Assembly: GCA_944381335.1 (NCBI GenBank)
Contig: CALWKT010000088.1
Span: 1-6,692, forward strand
Reading direction: 5' to 3'
Length of the DNA stretch: 6,692 nt
Source: an uncultured Christensenellaceae bacterium
Lineage (GTDB): Bacteria > Bacillota_A > Clostridia > Christensenellales > UBA3700
Shown one piece after another: positions 1 through 6,692 of this stretch. The notes below the pieces were generated by a model. The model was not told the DNA's origin, searched no databases, and saw only the letters and a program-made list of their open reading frames with translations. Numbering within the stretch: the stretch's first letter is position 1; each line of letters starts with the position of its first letter. The position numbers and the translations under genes are program-made.

Positions 1-46
1 CACAAAGGATTACGGCGCAAACTGCAATGATGATCTTTTTTGTCAT
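1..46 (-). CDS. Start of an unidentified exported protein (partial, runs off the window)
   Basis: Only the first 15 codons are visible, reading MTKKIIIAVCAVILC. The two lysines followed by an unbroken hydrophobic run look like the beginning of a Sec signal peptide or an N-terminal membrane anchor. The ATG is supported by a good ribosome binding site, GGAGGG at 55-50, three bases upstream. The cysteine at residue 15 is preceded by V-I-L, which is not a good lipobox, so lipoprotein status cannot be decided here. The gene runs in the same direction as the ATPase operon but lies beyond its terminator, so it is probably a separate transcription unit. Its function cannot be told from what is visible. 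Confidence 0.6.
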   Translation of the reverse strand, partial: MTKKIIIAVCAVILC

Positions 47-49
47 AAA

Positions 50-55
50 CCCTCC
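50..55 (-). promoter_or_regulatory. Ribosome binding site of the truncated exported-protein gene
   Basis: GGAGGG on the minus strand, three bases before the ATG at 46-44. This is the main support for calling a real gene start at the window edge. The spacing is slightly short but acceptable. Confidence 0.6.
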
Positions 56-76
56 GTTTGGTACATTAAAGCATAT

Positions 77-116
77 TTACCTTGCGCCTTGGATATGACA
101 CTTTGTTACTTGCGCC
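77..116. repeat. Near-direct repeat upstream of the truncated gene
   Basis: On the plus strand TTACCTTGCGCC (77-88) is followed by TTACTTGCGCC (106-116). The copies match except for one inserted C and lie about 28 to 29 bases apart, close to three helical turns. They sit between a TTGACA element and the start codon of the truncated gene, a place where operator half-sites would be expected. No regulator is visible and chance is possible. Confidence 0.3.
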
Positions 117-133
117 GCGTCTTTTTATGTCAA
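105..133 (-). promoter_or_regulatory. Weak promoter candidate for the truncated exported-protein gene
   Basis: A perfect TTGACA -35 element lies at 133-128 on the minus strand, in an AT-rich stretch. The best -10 match at a usable distance is poor (AGTAAC at spacing 17, or TAACAA at spacing 19). The position, after the ATPase terminator and about 60 bases before the next start codon, suits a promoter. The weak -10 means this is only a candidate; activation by a regulator or an alternative sigma factor could explain it. Confidence 0.25.
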
Positions 134-157
134 TATTAACGCGCGTATAAAAATTAT

Positions 158-184
158 GGCGCCCGTGTTCGTTTCGGGCGTTTT
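158..184. terminator. Second hairpin, possible backup or bidirectional terminator
   Basis: CGCCCG (160-165) and CGGGCG (175-180) form a perfect six-pair stem with a nine-base loop. On the plus strand it is followed directly by TTTT (181-184), and G158-G159 could add wobble pairs with the first Us. On the minus strand five Ts follow after a six-base gap (154-149 region). It lies just past the strong operon terminator, so it could be a backup stop for minus-strand readthrough. It is weaker than the first hairpin on either strand, and there is no plus-strand gene that it would serve. Confidence 0.35.
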
Positions 185-190
185 ATCGCT

Positions 191-224
191 AAAAACAAAG
201 AAAAAAGCCGGCGTTTCCGCCGGC
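191..224 (-). terminator. Intrinsic terminator of the V-type ATPase operon
   Basis: On the minus strand GCCGGCG (224-218) and CGCCGGC (213-207) pair perfectly over seven mostly G-C pairs around a four-base loop. The stem is followed by TTTTTT and then CTTTGTTTTT, a long U-rich tract. It begins 25 bases after the stop codon of subunit D. This is a textbook Rho-independent terminator and marks the 3' end of the operon, showing that no further ATPase gene (for example an ntpJ-like transporter gene) follows in the same transcript. Confidence 0.9.
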
Positions 225-249
225 ACGAAATTATTCTGTTTTCCTTTTC

Positions 250-885
250 TCATTGCTTTTCTGCAAGGATAGATTTGATCTTCATCAGTCTGACCGTGTT
301 GCCTCTTTCGTTTTCGTCAAGCTTCATCGTTATATAACGAATGGTCTCTTCTGTCTGAGGTATCATCACGTATTCAAGCGCGTTGACTCTCCTGCGGTTC
401 TTTTCTATCTCGTCGGCAAGCATATTGCACGTCTTTTCGATCTCCGCAAGTTTGACCAGCTTTTGCATGAGCTCCGTGAGTATCGCGATCGAACCGTCGA
501 GTTCAGCGGTCACCGAGCCGTAAGAATACGGATACTTGTCCTCTCCCTGCGTCTTTTTGAGTTCAAACTGAGGCACGACGACGCTCATCACGTTTTTCGT
601 CTGCGCTTCCAGCGTGATCTGCGAAGACGGCATGACCACGGCTTCCTGGATGGCGTACTCGTCGCTTACCGCCTTTGCCAGAACGAAGCTCCTGAGCGCC
701 TCGGAAAGTTCTTCCTCGACCTCCTCTCTGAGCGCCTTGTTCTTCTTGGCGTACTCCATAAACCGTCTTATCATTTCGTCCGACTTGTCTTTGAGCAGTT
801 TATGACCACGGACAGCCGTTTTCAGCCTGTCCTTGAGCCTTCTCAACTCCATTCTTGTCGGATTTACTTTCAGTCTCTCAGCCAT
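250..885 (-). CDS. ntpD: V/A-type ATPase subunit D (central rotor shaft)
   Basis: Subunit D is the long helical axle that turns inside the A3B3 head and, with F, passes torque to subunit C and the membrane ring. The 211-residue length is normal. The family signature is seen at both ends: VNPTRMELRRLKDRL at residues 7-21 begins the N-terminal helix, and RRVNALEYVMIP at 165-176 begins the C-terminal helix, followed by a charged helix to the end. The two helices form the antiparallel coiled coil of the shaft; the middle (about 80-130) is the short globular part. The ATG lies three bases after the stop of B, with a purine-rich GGAAGAA before it inside the end of B, so translation is probably coupled. 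It is the last gene before the terminator. Confidence 0.96.
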   Translation of the reverse strand: MAERLKVNPTRMELRRLKDRLKTAVRGHKLLKDKSDEMIRRFMEYAKKNKALREEVEEELSEALRSFVLAKAVSDEYAIQEAVVMPSSQITLEAQTKNVMSVVVPQFELKKTQGEDKYPYSYGSVTAELDGSIAILTELMQKLVKLAEIEKTCNMLADEIEKNRRRVNALEYVMIPQTEETIRYITMKLDENERGNTVRLMKIKSILAEKQ

Positions 886-888
886 AAA

Positions 889-2283
889 TTATTCTTCCGC
901 TTCGGGTTTCCTGATCTTGTCGTAATACTGCTCGAGGTATTTGTCGGAAATACGTTTCATTTCCGTTCTGGGCAATATCGTAAGAAGTTCCCAGCCGATC
1001 TGCAAAGTCTCTTCGATGGACCTGTTTTCGTTAAATCCCTGGTTGACGTATCTTTCCTCGAAAGCCTCTGCAAATTCCGCGTATTTGCGGTCTACCGGGG
1101 TCAGCGCCGCGTCGCCCAGGATCGCGGAAAGTTCTTTCGCTTCCTTGCCCTGCGCGTACGCCGCGAACAGCTGGTTCATTGAATCCGGGTGATCTTCTCT
1201 CGTCTTGTTCTTACCTATGCCCTTGTTCTTGAGACGGGACAGCGACGGCAGAACGTCGATGGGCGGATTGATGCCCTTCTTGTAAAGTTCTCTCGAAAGT
1301 ATGATCTGCCCTTCGGTGATGTAACCGGTAAGGTCCGGGATCGGGTGGGTCTTGTCGTCTTCCGGCATTGTCAGGATGGGGATCTGGGTAATGCTTCCCT
1401 CCTTTCCCTTTATTCTGCCCGCTCTTTCGTATATCGTCGCAAGGTCGGTATACAGATAGCCGGGGTAACCGCGTCTGCCGGGGACCTCTTTACGCGCCGC
1501 TGAGACCTCTCTCAGCGCTTCGCAGTAGTTGGTGATATCCGTCATGATGACCAGCACGTGCATTCCTTTTTCAAACGCAAGATATTCCGCCGCGGTAAGC
1601 GCCATTCTCGGCGTCGCAATTCTTTCGACTGCGGGGTCGTTTGCAAGATTGACGAACATGACCGCTCTTTCTATCGCGCCCGTACGCCTGAAGTCCTGCA
1701 TGAAGAATTCCGCTTCTTCGTAGGTTATGCCGATCGCGGCGAACACGACCGCGAACTTGCTGTCCTTACCGAGAACCTTAGCCTGTCTTGCTATCTGAGC
1801 GGCAAGCTGAGCGTGCGGAAGACCGGACGCGGAGAACACAGGAAGCTTCTGACCTCTGACGAGAGTATTCAGCCCGTCTATCGCGGAAACGCCCGTCTGA
1901 ATGAATTCGTCCGGATAATCGCGTGCCGCGGGGTTTATAGGCTGTCCGTTGATATCCACTCTTTTTTCGGGGATTATCGCCGCGCCGCCGTCTTTGGGGT
2001 TGCCGAGACCGTCGATAACTCTGCCGAGCATGTCTTCGGAAACGCCCAGTTCAAGGCTCCTTCCCAGAAATCTTGCTTTTGAAGTGGACATCTGAATGCC
2101 CTGCGAACCTTCGAAAAGCTGAACGAGCGCGTTGTCGCCGTTGACTTCCAGCACCTTTCCGCGGCGGACGCTGCCGTCCTGACCGCTGATCTCCACGAGT
2201 TCGTCGTACTTGACGCCGGATACGCCGCTGACGAGCATGAGCGGTCCGACGATTTCTTTTATTGACTTGTATTCTTTGAGCAT
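889..2283 (-). CDS. ntpB: V/A-type ATPase subunit B (non-catalytic head subunit)
   Basis: Three B subunits alternate with three A subunits in the soluble head; B completes the nucleotide site at the A-B interface. The 464-residue length fits the family. There is an N-terminal beta-barrel (about 1-75), then a RecA-like domain in which the P-loop region is replaced by [11 protein letters not shown] (151-161), with no Walker lysine, as expected for [22 protein letters not shown] spans 269-289. [12 protein letters not shown] (346-357) carries Arg350, the position of the arginine finger in Enterococcus hirae NtpB. The C-terminal helical domain is complete. A strong ribosome binding site, GGGGGAG (2293-2287), fills the ten-base gap after subunit A and supports this ATG. 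Confidence 0.98.
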   Translation of the reverse strand: MLKEYKSIKEIVGPLMLVSGVSGVKYDELVEISGQDGSVRRGKVLEVNGDNALVQLFEGSQGIQMSTSKARFLGRSLELGVSEDMLGRVIDGLGNPKDGGAAIIPEKRVDINGQPINPAARDYPDEFIQTGVSAIDGLNTLVRGQKLPVFSASGLPHAQLAAQIARQAKVLGKDSKFAVVFAAIGITYEEAEFFMQDFRRTGAIERAVMFVNLANDPAVERIATPRMALTAAEYLAFEKGMHVLVIMTDITNYCEALREVSAARKEVPGRRGYPGYLYTDLATIYERAGRIKGKEGSITQIPILTMPEDDKTHPIPDLTGYITEGQIILSRELYKKGINPPIDVLPSLSRLKNKGIGKNKTREDHPDSMNQLFAAYAQGKEAKELSAILGDAALTPVDRKYAEFAEAFEERYVNQGFNENRSIEETLQIGWELLTILPRTEMKRISDKYLEQYYDKIRKPEAEE

Positions 2284-2286
2284 ATT

Positions 2287-2293
2287 CTCCCCC
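2287..2293 (-). promoter_or_regulatory. Ribosome binding site of subunit B
   Basis: GGGGGAG on the minus strand lies directly after the TAA of subunit A and three bases before the ATG of B. It takes up most of the A-B gap and fixes the start codon of B. Confidence 0.75.
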
Positions 2294-4054
2294 TTATTCC
2301 TGCGAGGACAGCGCGTTGAGTTGCTGTCTCATCTGTTTGCCGACCTGTTCGATTCTGGACAGTTCGGATTCAGGGATATATTTTATTCTGCCGATCATTT
2401 CACGCGCGCCGATTTTGAGTATATCGTCGAGGTCGACGTCCTTGGCGAGCGCTTCGCGGCTGTATTTGTCACATTCGAGTATAAGTTTGAGCATCATGAA
2501 CTGTTTCTTAAGGCTCGCGTACGTGTCCACCTCGTGGAATGCGTCCTGATGCAGATAGTCTTCACGGAGAGACTTTGCGGTCTCCATCGTGAGGCGGTCG
2601 CTGTACGAAAGCGCGTCCATACCGACAAGCCTGACGATCTCTTCCAGCTGAGCTTCTTCCTGAAGGATCCTGAGCGCCTTTGCGCGGTTTTCTTCCCACT
2701 CCTGGTCAACGTTTTCCTTGTACCAGTCTCCCATGCTGTCTCCGTACAGAGAATAGGACTGGATCCAGTCTATCGCCGGGAAGTGCCTTCTGTACGCCAG
2801 CGAAGCGCTGAGCCCCCAGAAGACCTTGACTATGCGGAGCGTCGCCTGCGAAACGGGCTCGGAAAGGTCGCCGCCGGGAGGCGAAACCGCAGAGATTGCG
2901 GTTATAGATCCCGTTCTGTCGTCAGACCCGAGAGTCTTGACAATGCCTGCTCTTTCGTAATATTCGGCAAGCCTCGAAGACAGATACGCCGGGTAGCCTT
3001 CTTCGCCCGGCATTTCTTCAAGGCGACCCGACATTTCGCGGAGCGCTTCCGCCCAGCGCGACGAGGAGTCTGCCATAATAGCCACGTTGTAGCCCATGTC
3101 GCGGAAATATTCCGCTATCGTGATACCGGTGTAGATGGAAGCTTCACGAGCCGCGACAGGCATATCCGAAGTGTTCGCGATAAGCACGGTGCGTTTCATC
3201 AGAGGTTCGCCGGTGGTCGGATCCACGAGTTCGGGGAATTCGTTCAGAACGTCCGTCATTTCGTTGCCGCGCTCGCCGCAACCTACGTATACGATTATAT
3301 CCGCGTCAGCCCACTTCGCAAGCTGATGCTGAACGACCGTCTTTCCGCTGCCGAAAGGTCCGGGGATACAAGCCGCGCCGCCCTTTGCGACCGGGAAGAA
3401 GGTGTCTATGACTCTCTGACCGGTAACGAGCGGAGTCACGGGAGACATCTTTGTCTTGTAAGGTCTGCCCTTTCTGACCGGCCACTTCTGGGTCATGGTC
3501 AGCTTTTTATCGCCCTTTGCCGTTTTTACGACGCAGACGACCTCGTCGATCGTAAATTCGCCTTCGGATATCTTTGAAACCGTACCTTCGACGCCGAACG
3601 GCACCATGATGCGGTGCTCGACGACCTTGTTTTCCTGAACCGTACCGATTATGTCTCCGGCAGACACCTTGTCTCCCTTAGCGACCCGGGGCACGAACTT
3701 CCACTTCTTCTCTCTGTCGAGAGCGGACATGCTCACACCTCTTGCGATACGGTCTCCCGTCGCTTCGACGAGCTTATTCAGCGGTCTCTGAATACCGTCG
3801 TAGATTCCCTCTATTATGCCGGGACCCAACTCTACGGAAAGAGGTTCGTTGGTGGAAACCACGTCCTCGCCCGTACCGAGACCGCCAGTCTCTTCGTAAA
3901 CCTGAATGGACGCCCTGTCTCCTCTGAGTTCGATTATTTCGCCGATGAGGTTTTTGTCGCTGACTCTCACGACGTCGAACATCTTGCAGTTCTTGAGTCC
4001 TTCAGCGACGATAAGCGGTCCGGCGACCTTTACAATCTTTCCTGTTTCTTGCAT
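2294..4054 (-). CDS. ntpA: V/A-type ATPase subunit A (catalytic ATP-binding subunit)
   Basis: Subunit A hydrolyses or makes ATP at the three A-B interfaces of the soluble head. The length is 586 residues, close to the usual 580-590. After the N-terminal beta-barrel (about 1-70) comes the extra bulge domain typical of A (about 110-190). The P-loop GPFGSGKT is at 232-239 with Lys238 and Thr239; GCGERGNEM places the catalytic glutamate at Glu261; Walker B is [10 protein letters not shown] (324-333); [20 protein letters not shown] follows at 343-362. Lys238 and Glu261 have the same numbers as the catalytic residues of Enterococcus hirae NtpA, so there are no net insertions up to that point. The ATG is two bases after the stop of subunit F, with AAGGAAG upstream. 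All key residues are present and the enzyme should be active. Confidence 0.98.
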   Translation of the reverse strand: MQETGKIVKVAGPLIVAEGLKNCKMFDVVRVSDKNLIGEIIELRGDRASIQVYEETGGLGTGEDVVSTNEPLSVELGPGIIEGIYDGIQRPLNKLVEATGDRIARGVSMSALDREKKWKFVPRVAKGDKVSAGDIIGTVQENKVVEHRIMVPFGVEGTVSKISEGEFTIDEVVCVVKTAKGDKKLTMTQKWPVRKGRPYKTKMSPVTPLVTGQRVIDTFFPVAKGGAACIPGPFGSGKTVVQHQLAKWADADIIVYVGCGERGNEMTDVLNEFPELVDPTTGEPLMKRTVLIANTSDMPVAAREASIYTGITIAEYFRDMGYNVAIMADSSSRWAEALREMSGRLEEMPGEEGYPAYLSSRLAEYYERAGIVKTLGSDDRTGSITAISAVSPPGGDLSEPVSQATLRIVKVFWGLSASLAYRRHFPAIDWIQSYSLYGDSMGDWYKENVDQEWEENRAKALRILQEEAQLEEIVRLVGMDALSYSDRLTMETAKSLREDYLHQDAFHEVDTYASLKKQFMMLKLILECDKYSREALAKDVDLDDILKIGAREMIGRIKYIPESELSRIEQVGKQMRQQLNALSSQE

Positions 4055-4056
4055 AA

Positions 4057-4383
4057 TCAGTCTTCCTTATTAAACAATATATCCGTGCCGACAGCCTTTT
4101 CGACATCTCTTTTTATATTTTCCATACCGTATCCCGTGCTTCCCTCTCCGGACGGAATGGGCACGATCGCAGGATATGCGGTGCTTTTATAGCGGCTTAT
4201 CACGTGTTCGCACGCCTTGGCATAGTCTTCCGTGATGAATATCACCGCATGCGTTTTCGCAAGTTTTTTGATCAGATTTTCGCACTGCTCGACGTCGGTG
4301 GCGGCGAATACCTCCATCCCGATCGCCTTGAACGCGAGTATCAGATCCCTGTCGCCTATTACGGCAATTTTACCTTCACGCAT
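4057..4383 (-). CDS. V/A-type ATPase subunit F (central stalk; NtpG in Enterococcus naming)
   Basis: A 108-residue Rossmann-like protein that binds the side of subunit D in the central stalk and in related enzymes influences coupling and ATPase activity. Family motifs are clear: KIAVIGDRD at 5-13, AVIFITED at 46-53, [16 protein letters not shown] at 71-86, and AVGTDIL at 97-103. The position between C and A is that of the F gene in this operon type. The ATG overlaps the end of subunit C by eight bases (ATGCGTGA holds both start and stop), and GAGGG lies upstream, so it is probably translated by coupling or reinitiation. The gene is called ntpG in E. hirae and atpF or ntpF elsewhere, so I leave the symbol blank to avoid confusion with the stalk subunit H, also named NtpF. 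Confidence 0.95.
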   Translation of the reverse strand: MREGKIAVIGDRDLILAFKAIGMEVFAATDVEQCENLIKKLAKTHAVIFITEDYAKACEHVISRYKSTAYPAIVPIPSGEGSTGYGMENIKRDVEKAVGTDILFNKED

Positions 4384-5371
4384 AATAGTCCCTCAGCCTT
4401 GCTTTTATTTGCGTCGTGTCGACGTGATTCTTCACGCAGATGAGAATCATCCTCACGACCTTGATTTCCTGTTTCTTTGCGACGTAGTACCCAGCGAGAG
4501 GACTTGTTGAGAAGATGTCCGTGCGGTCTCTCTTGAAGATGTCCAGCAGGTAGTTGTCCTGCGCCCTCTCGAAAGCAACCATTGCGTTTGCCTCGCCCGA
4601 GAAAGCCTCGTATACGATCTTGCCGTACGAAGTGTACCTGAACTTTTCCTGAACCGCTTCGTCCGTCGCGTCAAACGCGCTTTCGTACGCCGAAAGAGAG
4701 ATCTCTCCGCCTTCAATATAGGCTTTTCTGAACGACCTCAGCTCCTCTCCTTCTTTTCTCGAACGGATAAACGTCGTTATATTCGCAAAATCCACGACCG
4801 CCGTCCAGTAACGGATTATCGTCTTCTGCTTGCCTGCCTTTGCGACTCTGAGAATGTCCGCGTAACAAGCCTTGTCCAGGATCACGTCGATCGTTCTCGG
4901 GCTCTTGTCGCCGTTTGCACGCGCAAGATCCACGTCTGAAAGCGCCTTCGCCATCAGCGCCGGCAGCCTGTTGTAGGTGTCGCTGTATACGCTTTCTTTG
5001 AGCAAGGCGATATCCACGGTGCCTTCCGGAGCAAGCATGAAATCCGCGTCATCGAGGCGCATATATTTGGCTTTCGTCAAGGCTTTTGCGTTGTGGTAGT
5101 CCTGTTTCATCAGGAAGCTTTCCATGCCGCAGCCTTCGGGCATGGATTCTGCCATAAACGCGCTGACCTTGTCCTCCTCGGCGCGCAGGATCTTCTCGTA
5201 ATCCCCGTTTTCGGCAATCGCACCGCCGCCGTAATTGGATTCGGCAAGCACCCTCAACGCCTCGTCCACGCTTTCGCTGTAAACGAGCCTGTTGAACTTC
5301 TCCTGATTGAGAAAGGTGTTTTCCATTACCCTTACGCGGGCGTTGGAATATACGGTCGATTTGTTTGCCAT
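4376..5371 (-). CDS. ntpC: V/A-type ATPase subunit C (d-type socket of the rotor)
   Basis: Subunit C (the eukaryotic d/AC39 family) sits as a funnel on the membrane ring and receives the D-F shaft. The 331-residue length is typical. The protein is mostly helical, built of three similar bundles. Recognisable stretches are VYSNARVRVMEN (7-18), the LMKQDYHNAKAL stretch (87-98), DFANITTFIRSR (194-205) and the C-terminal PLAGYYVAKKQEIKVVRMIL (291-310) ending in ARLRDYYA. The sequence diverges more than A or B, as is normal for this subunit. The ATG is six bases after the stop of E, with GGGGAG inside the end of E. Its stop overlaps the start of F by eight bases. Confidence 0.94.
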   Translation of the reverse strand: MANKSTVYSNARVRVMENTFLNQEKFNRLVYSESVDEALRVLAESNYGGGAIAENGDYEKILRAEEDKVSAFMAESMPEGCGMESFLMKQDYHNAKALTKAKYMRLDDADFMLAPEGTVDIALLKESVYSDTYNRLPALMAKALSDVDLARANGDKSPRTIDVILDKACYADILRVAKAGKQKTIIRYWTAVVDFANITTFIRSRKEGEELRSFRKAYIEGGEISLSAYESAFDATDEAVQEKFRYTSYGKIVYEAFSGEANAMVAFERAQDNYLLDIFKRDRTDIFSTSPLAGYYVAKKQEIKVVRMILICVKNHVDTTQIKARLRDYYA

Positions 5372-5377
5372 ACGCTT

Positions 5378-5959
5378 TTACTCCCCGAAAAGGATCCCGG
5401 ACACCTCGCTCTCGCATTCCTCTCTGAGAGTCTCGAGTTCAAGGTCCAGTGACAGATTCTTGTCGTAGTTTTTGCCGATCAGGATAACGCCGCCGGTGAT
5501 CGGCGCGTATTCCTTGTCCAAAGTCAGTTTTACTTTGCACTTCTTCGCGACTTTCTCGACGAAGTCTTTTGTCAGCACGTCTTTGTCCTGCTCGCTGATG
5601 CGCACTTTGTCTCCGTCTTCCGCCGCCGACGCGATCATTTTCCCGACAAGATCGCAATACTTCTTCTTGTCTGCGCGCAGAAGCTCTGCGGCACGCCCGA
5701 AAGCTTTGCCGATCAGCAACGTCTTTGCGGTCAGAAGCGCTTTCTTGCAGTCGAGATTTGCCACCACTGCGGAATTCGCGATCACGGTGTCGTAAGCGGC
5801 TTTTTTCTTCGCCGCTTCTTCCTCGATCACGCGTTGAGCTTCTTTCTCCGCCTGAGAAGCGATCTCTCCGGCTTTTTCGCTCGCCGCCGCAGCGATGCTC
5901 TCCGCTTTTGCGTTCGCGTCGCCCAGGATCTTGTCGATTATAGCCTGTTTTCCGTTCAT
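5378..5959 (-). CDS. ntpE: V/A-type ATPase subunit E (peripheral stalk)
   Basis: Subunit E pairs with the coiled-coil subunit G/H to form the stator stalks that hold the A3B3 head against rotation. The 193-residue length fits. The first half (about 1-85) is a long alanine-, lysine- and glutamate-rich helix expected to form the coiled coil. The second half is the globular domain that binds the top of the head, with the typical ending YAPITGGVILIG (151-162) followed by an LELETLREECESEVSGILF segment. The gene starts seven bases after the stop of K. No convincing Shine-Dalgarno sequence precedes the ATG, so translation may depend on ribosomes arriving from K. The partner G/H gene is not in this window. 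Confidence 0.94.
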   Translation of the reverse strand: MNGKQAIIDKILGDANAKAESIAAAASEKAGEIASQAEKEAQRVIEEEAAKKKAAYDTVIANSAVVANLDCKKALLTAKTLLIGKAFGRAAELLRADKKKYCDLVGKMIASAAEDGDKVRISEQDKDVLTKDFVEKVAKKCKVKLTLDKEYAPITGGVILIGKNYDKNLSLDLELETLREECESEVSGILFGE

Positions 5960-5966
5960 ACGCTTA

Positions 5967-6692
<726 letters not shown>

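Noticed and set aside
253..1182. Plus-strand open frame of 309 codons opposite subunits D and B
   Set aside because: Antisense shadow of D and the end of B; it spans two real genes, has a low-complexity Arg/Phe/Leu/His composition and shows no family motif.
1558..2082. Plus-strand open frame of 174 codons opposite subunit B
   Set aside because: Antisense to the conserved nucleotide-binding domain of B, with no recognisable domain or translation signal.
2210..3577. Plus-strand open frame of 455 codons opposite subunits A and B
   Set aside because: It lies entirely antisense to highly conserved ATPase genes and crosses their junction. The translation is rich in Arg, His, Phe and Val without any recognisable domain, as expected when codon bias in the real genes removes stops from an opposite frame. 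There is no convincing ribosome binding site or promoter.

Overview
The window is almost entirely one operon, read on the minus strand, that encodes a bacterial V/A-type rotary ATPase (the Ntp/Atp type). In transcription order it holds the C-terminal end of subunit I (a), then K (c-ring), E, C (d), F (NtpG in the Enterococcus hirae naming), A, B and D. Genes are separated by 2 to 10 bases or overlap by 1 to 8 bases, so this is a tightly packed, translationally coupled cluster. All catalytic and ion-binding residues I could check are intact.

The order I-K-E-C-F-A-B-D matches the Enterococcus/Clostridia and Thermus type clusters and differs from the spirochaete type (E-A-B-D-I-K). The K subunit is a 155-residue double hairpin with four membrane spans, like E. 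hirae NtpK and unlike the two-span Thermus subunit. Together with AGGAGG-type ribosome binding sites and roughly balanced GC, this suggests a Bacillota organism, probably an anaerobic clostridial lineage. That assignment is an inference and has moderate to low certainty.

Layout: 6692-6434 end of I (membrane stator, cut by the window edge); 6434-5967 K (rotor ring); 5959-5378 E (peripheral stalk); 5371-4376 C (socket between ring and central stalk); 4383-4057 F and 885-250 D (central shaft); 4054-2294 A (catalytic) and 2283-889 B (non-catalytic partner). A perfect GC-rich hairpin with a U-tract (224-191) ends the operon 25 bases after D. Subunit G/H, the coiled-coil partner of E, is not in the window and would be expected upstream of I.

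The K subunit carries the full set of residues that bind Na+ in E. hirae NtpK, so the enzyme is predicted to couple ATP hydrolysis or synthesis to Na+ rather than H+. The 3 A and 3 B subunits form the soluble head. D and F pass rotation to C and the K ring, while E (with G/H) and I hold the stator.

The left 190 bases hold a second possible hairpin, a weak promoter candidate, a near-direct repeat, and the first 15 codons of another minus-strand gene, which starts like an exported protein and runs off the window. I found no undescribed system here; the window is an ordinary, well-conserved housekeeping or energy operon with a few small points worth checking.
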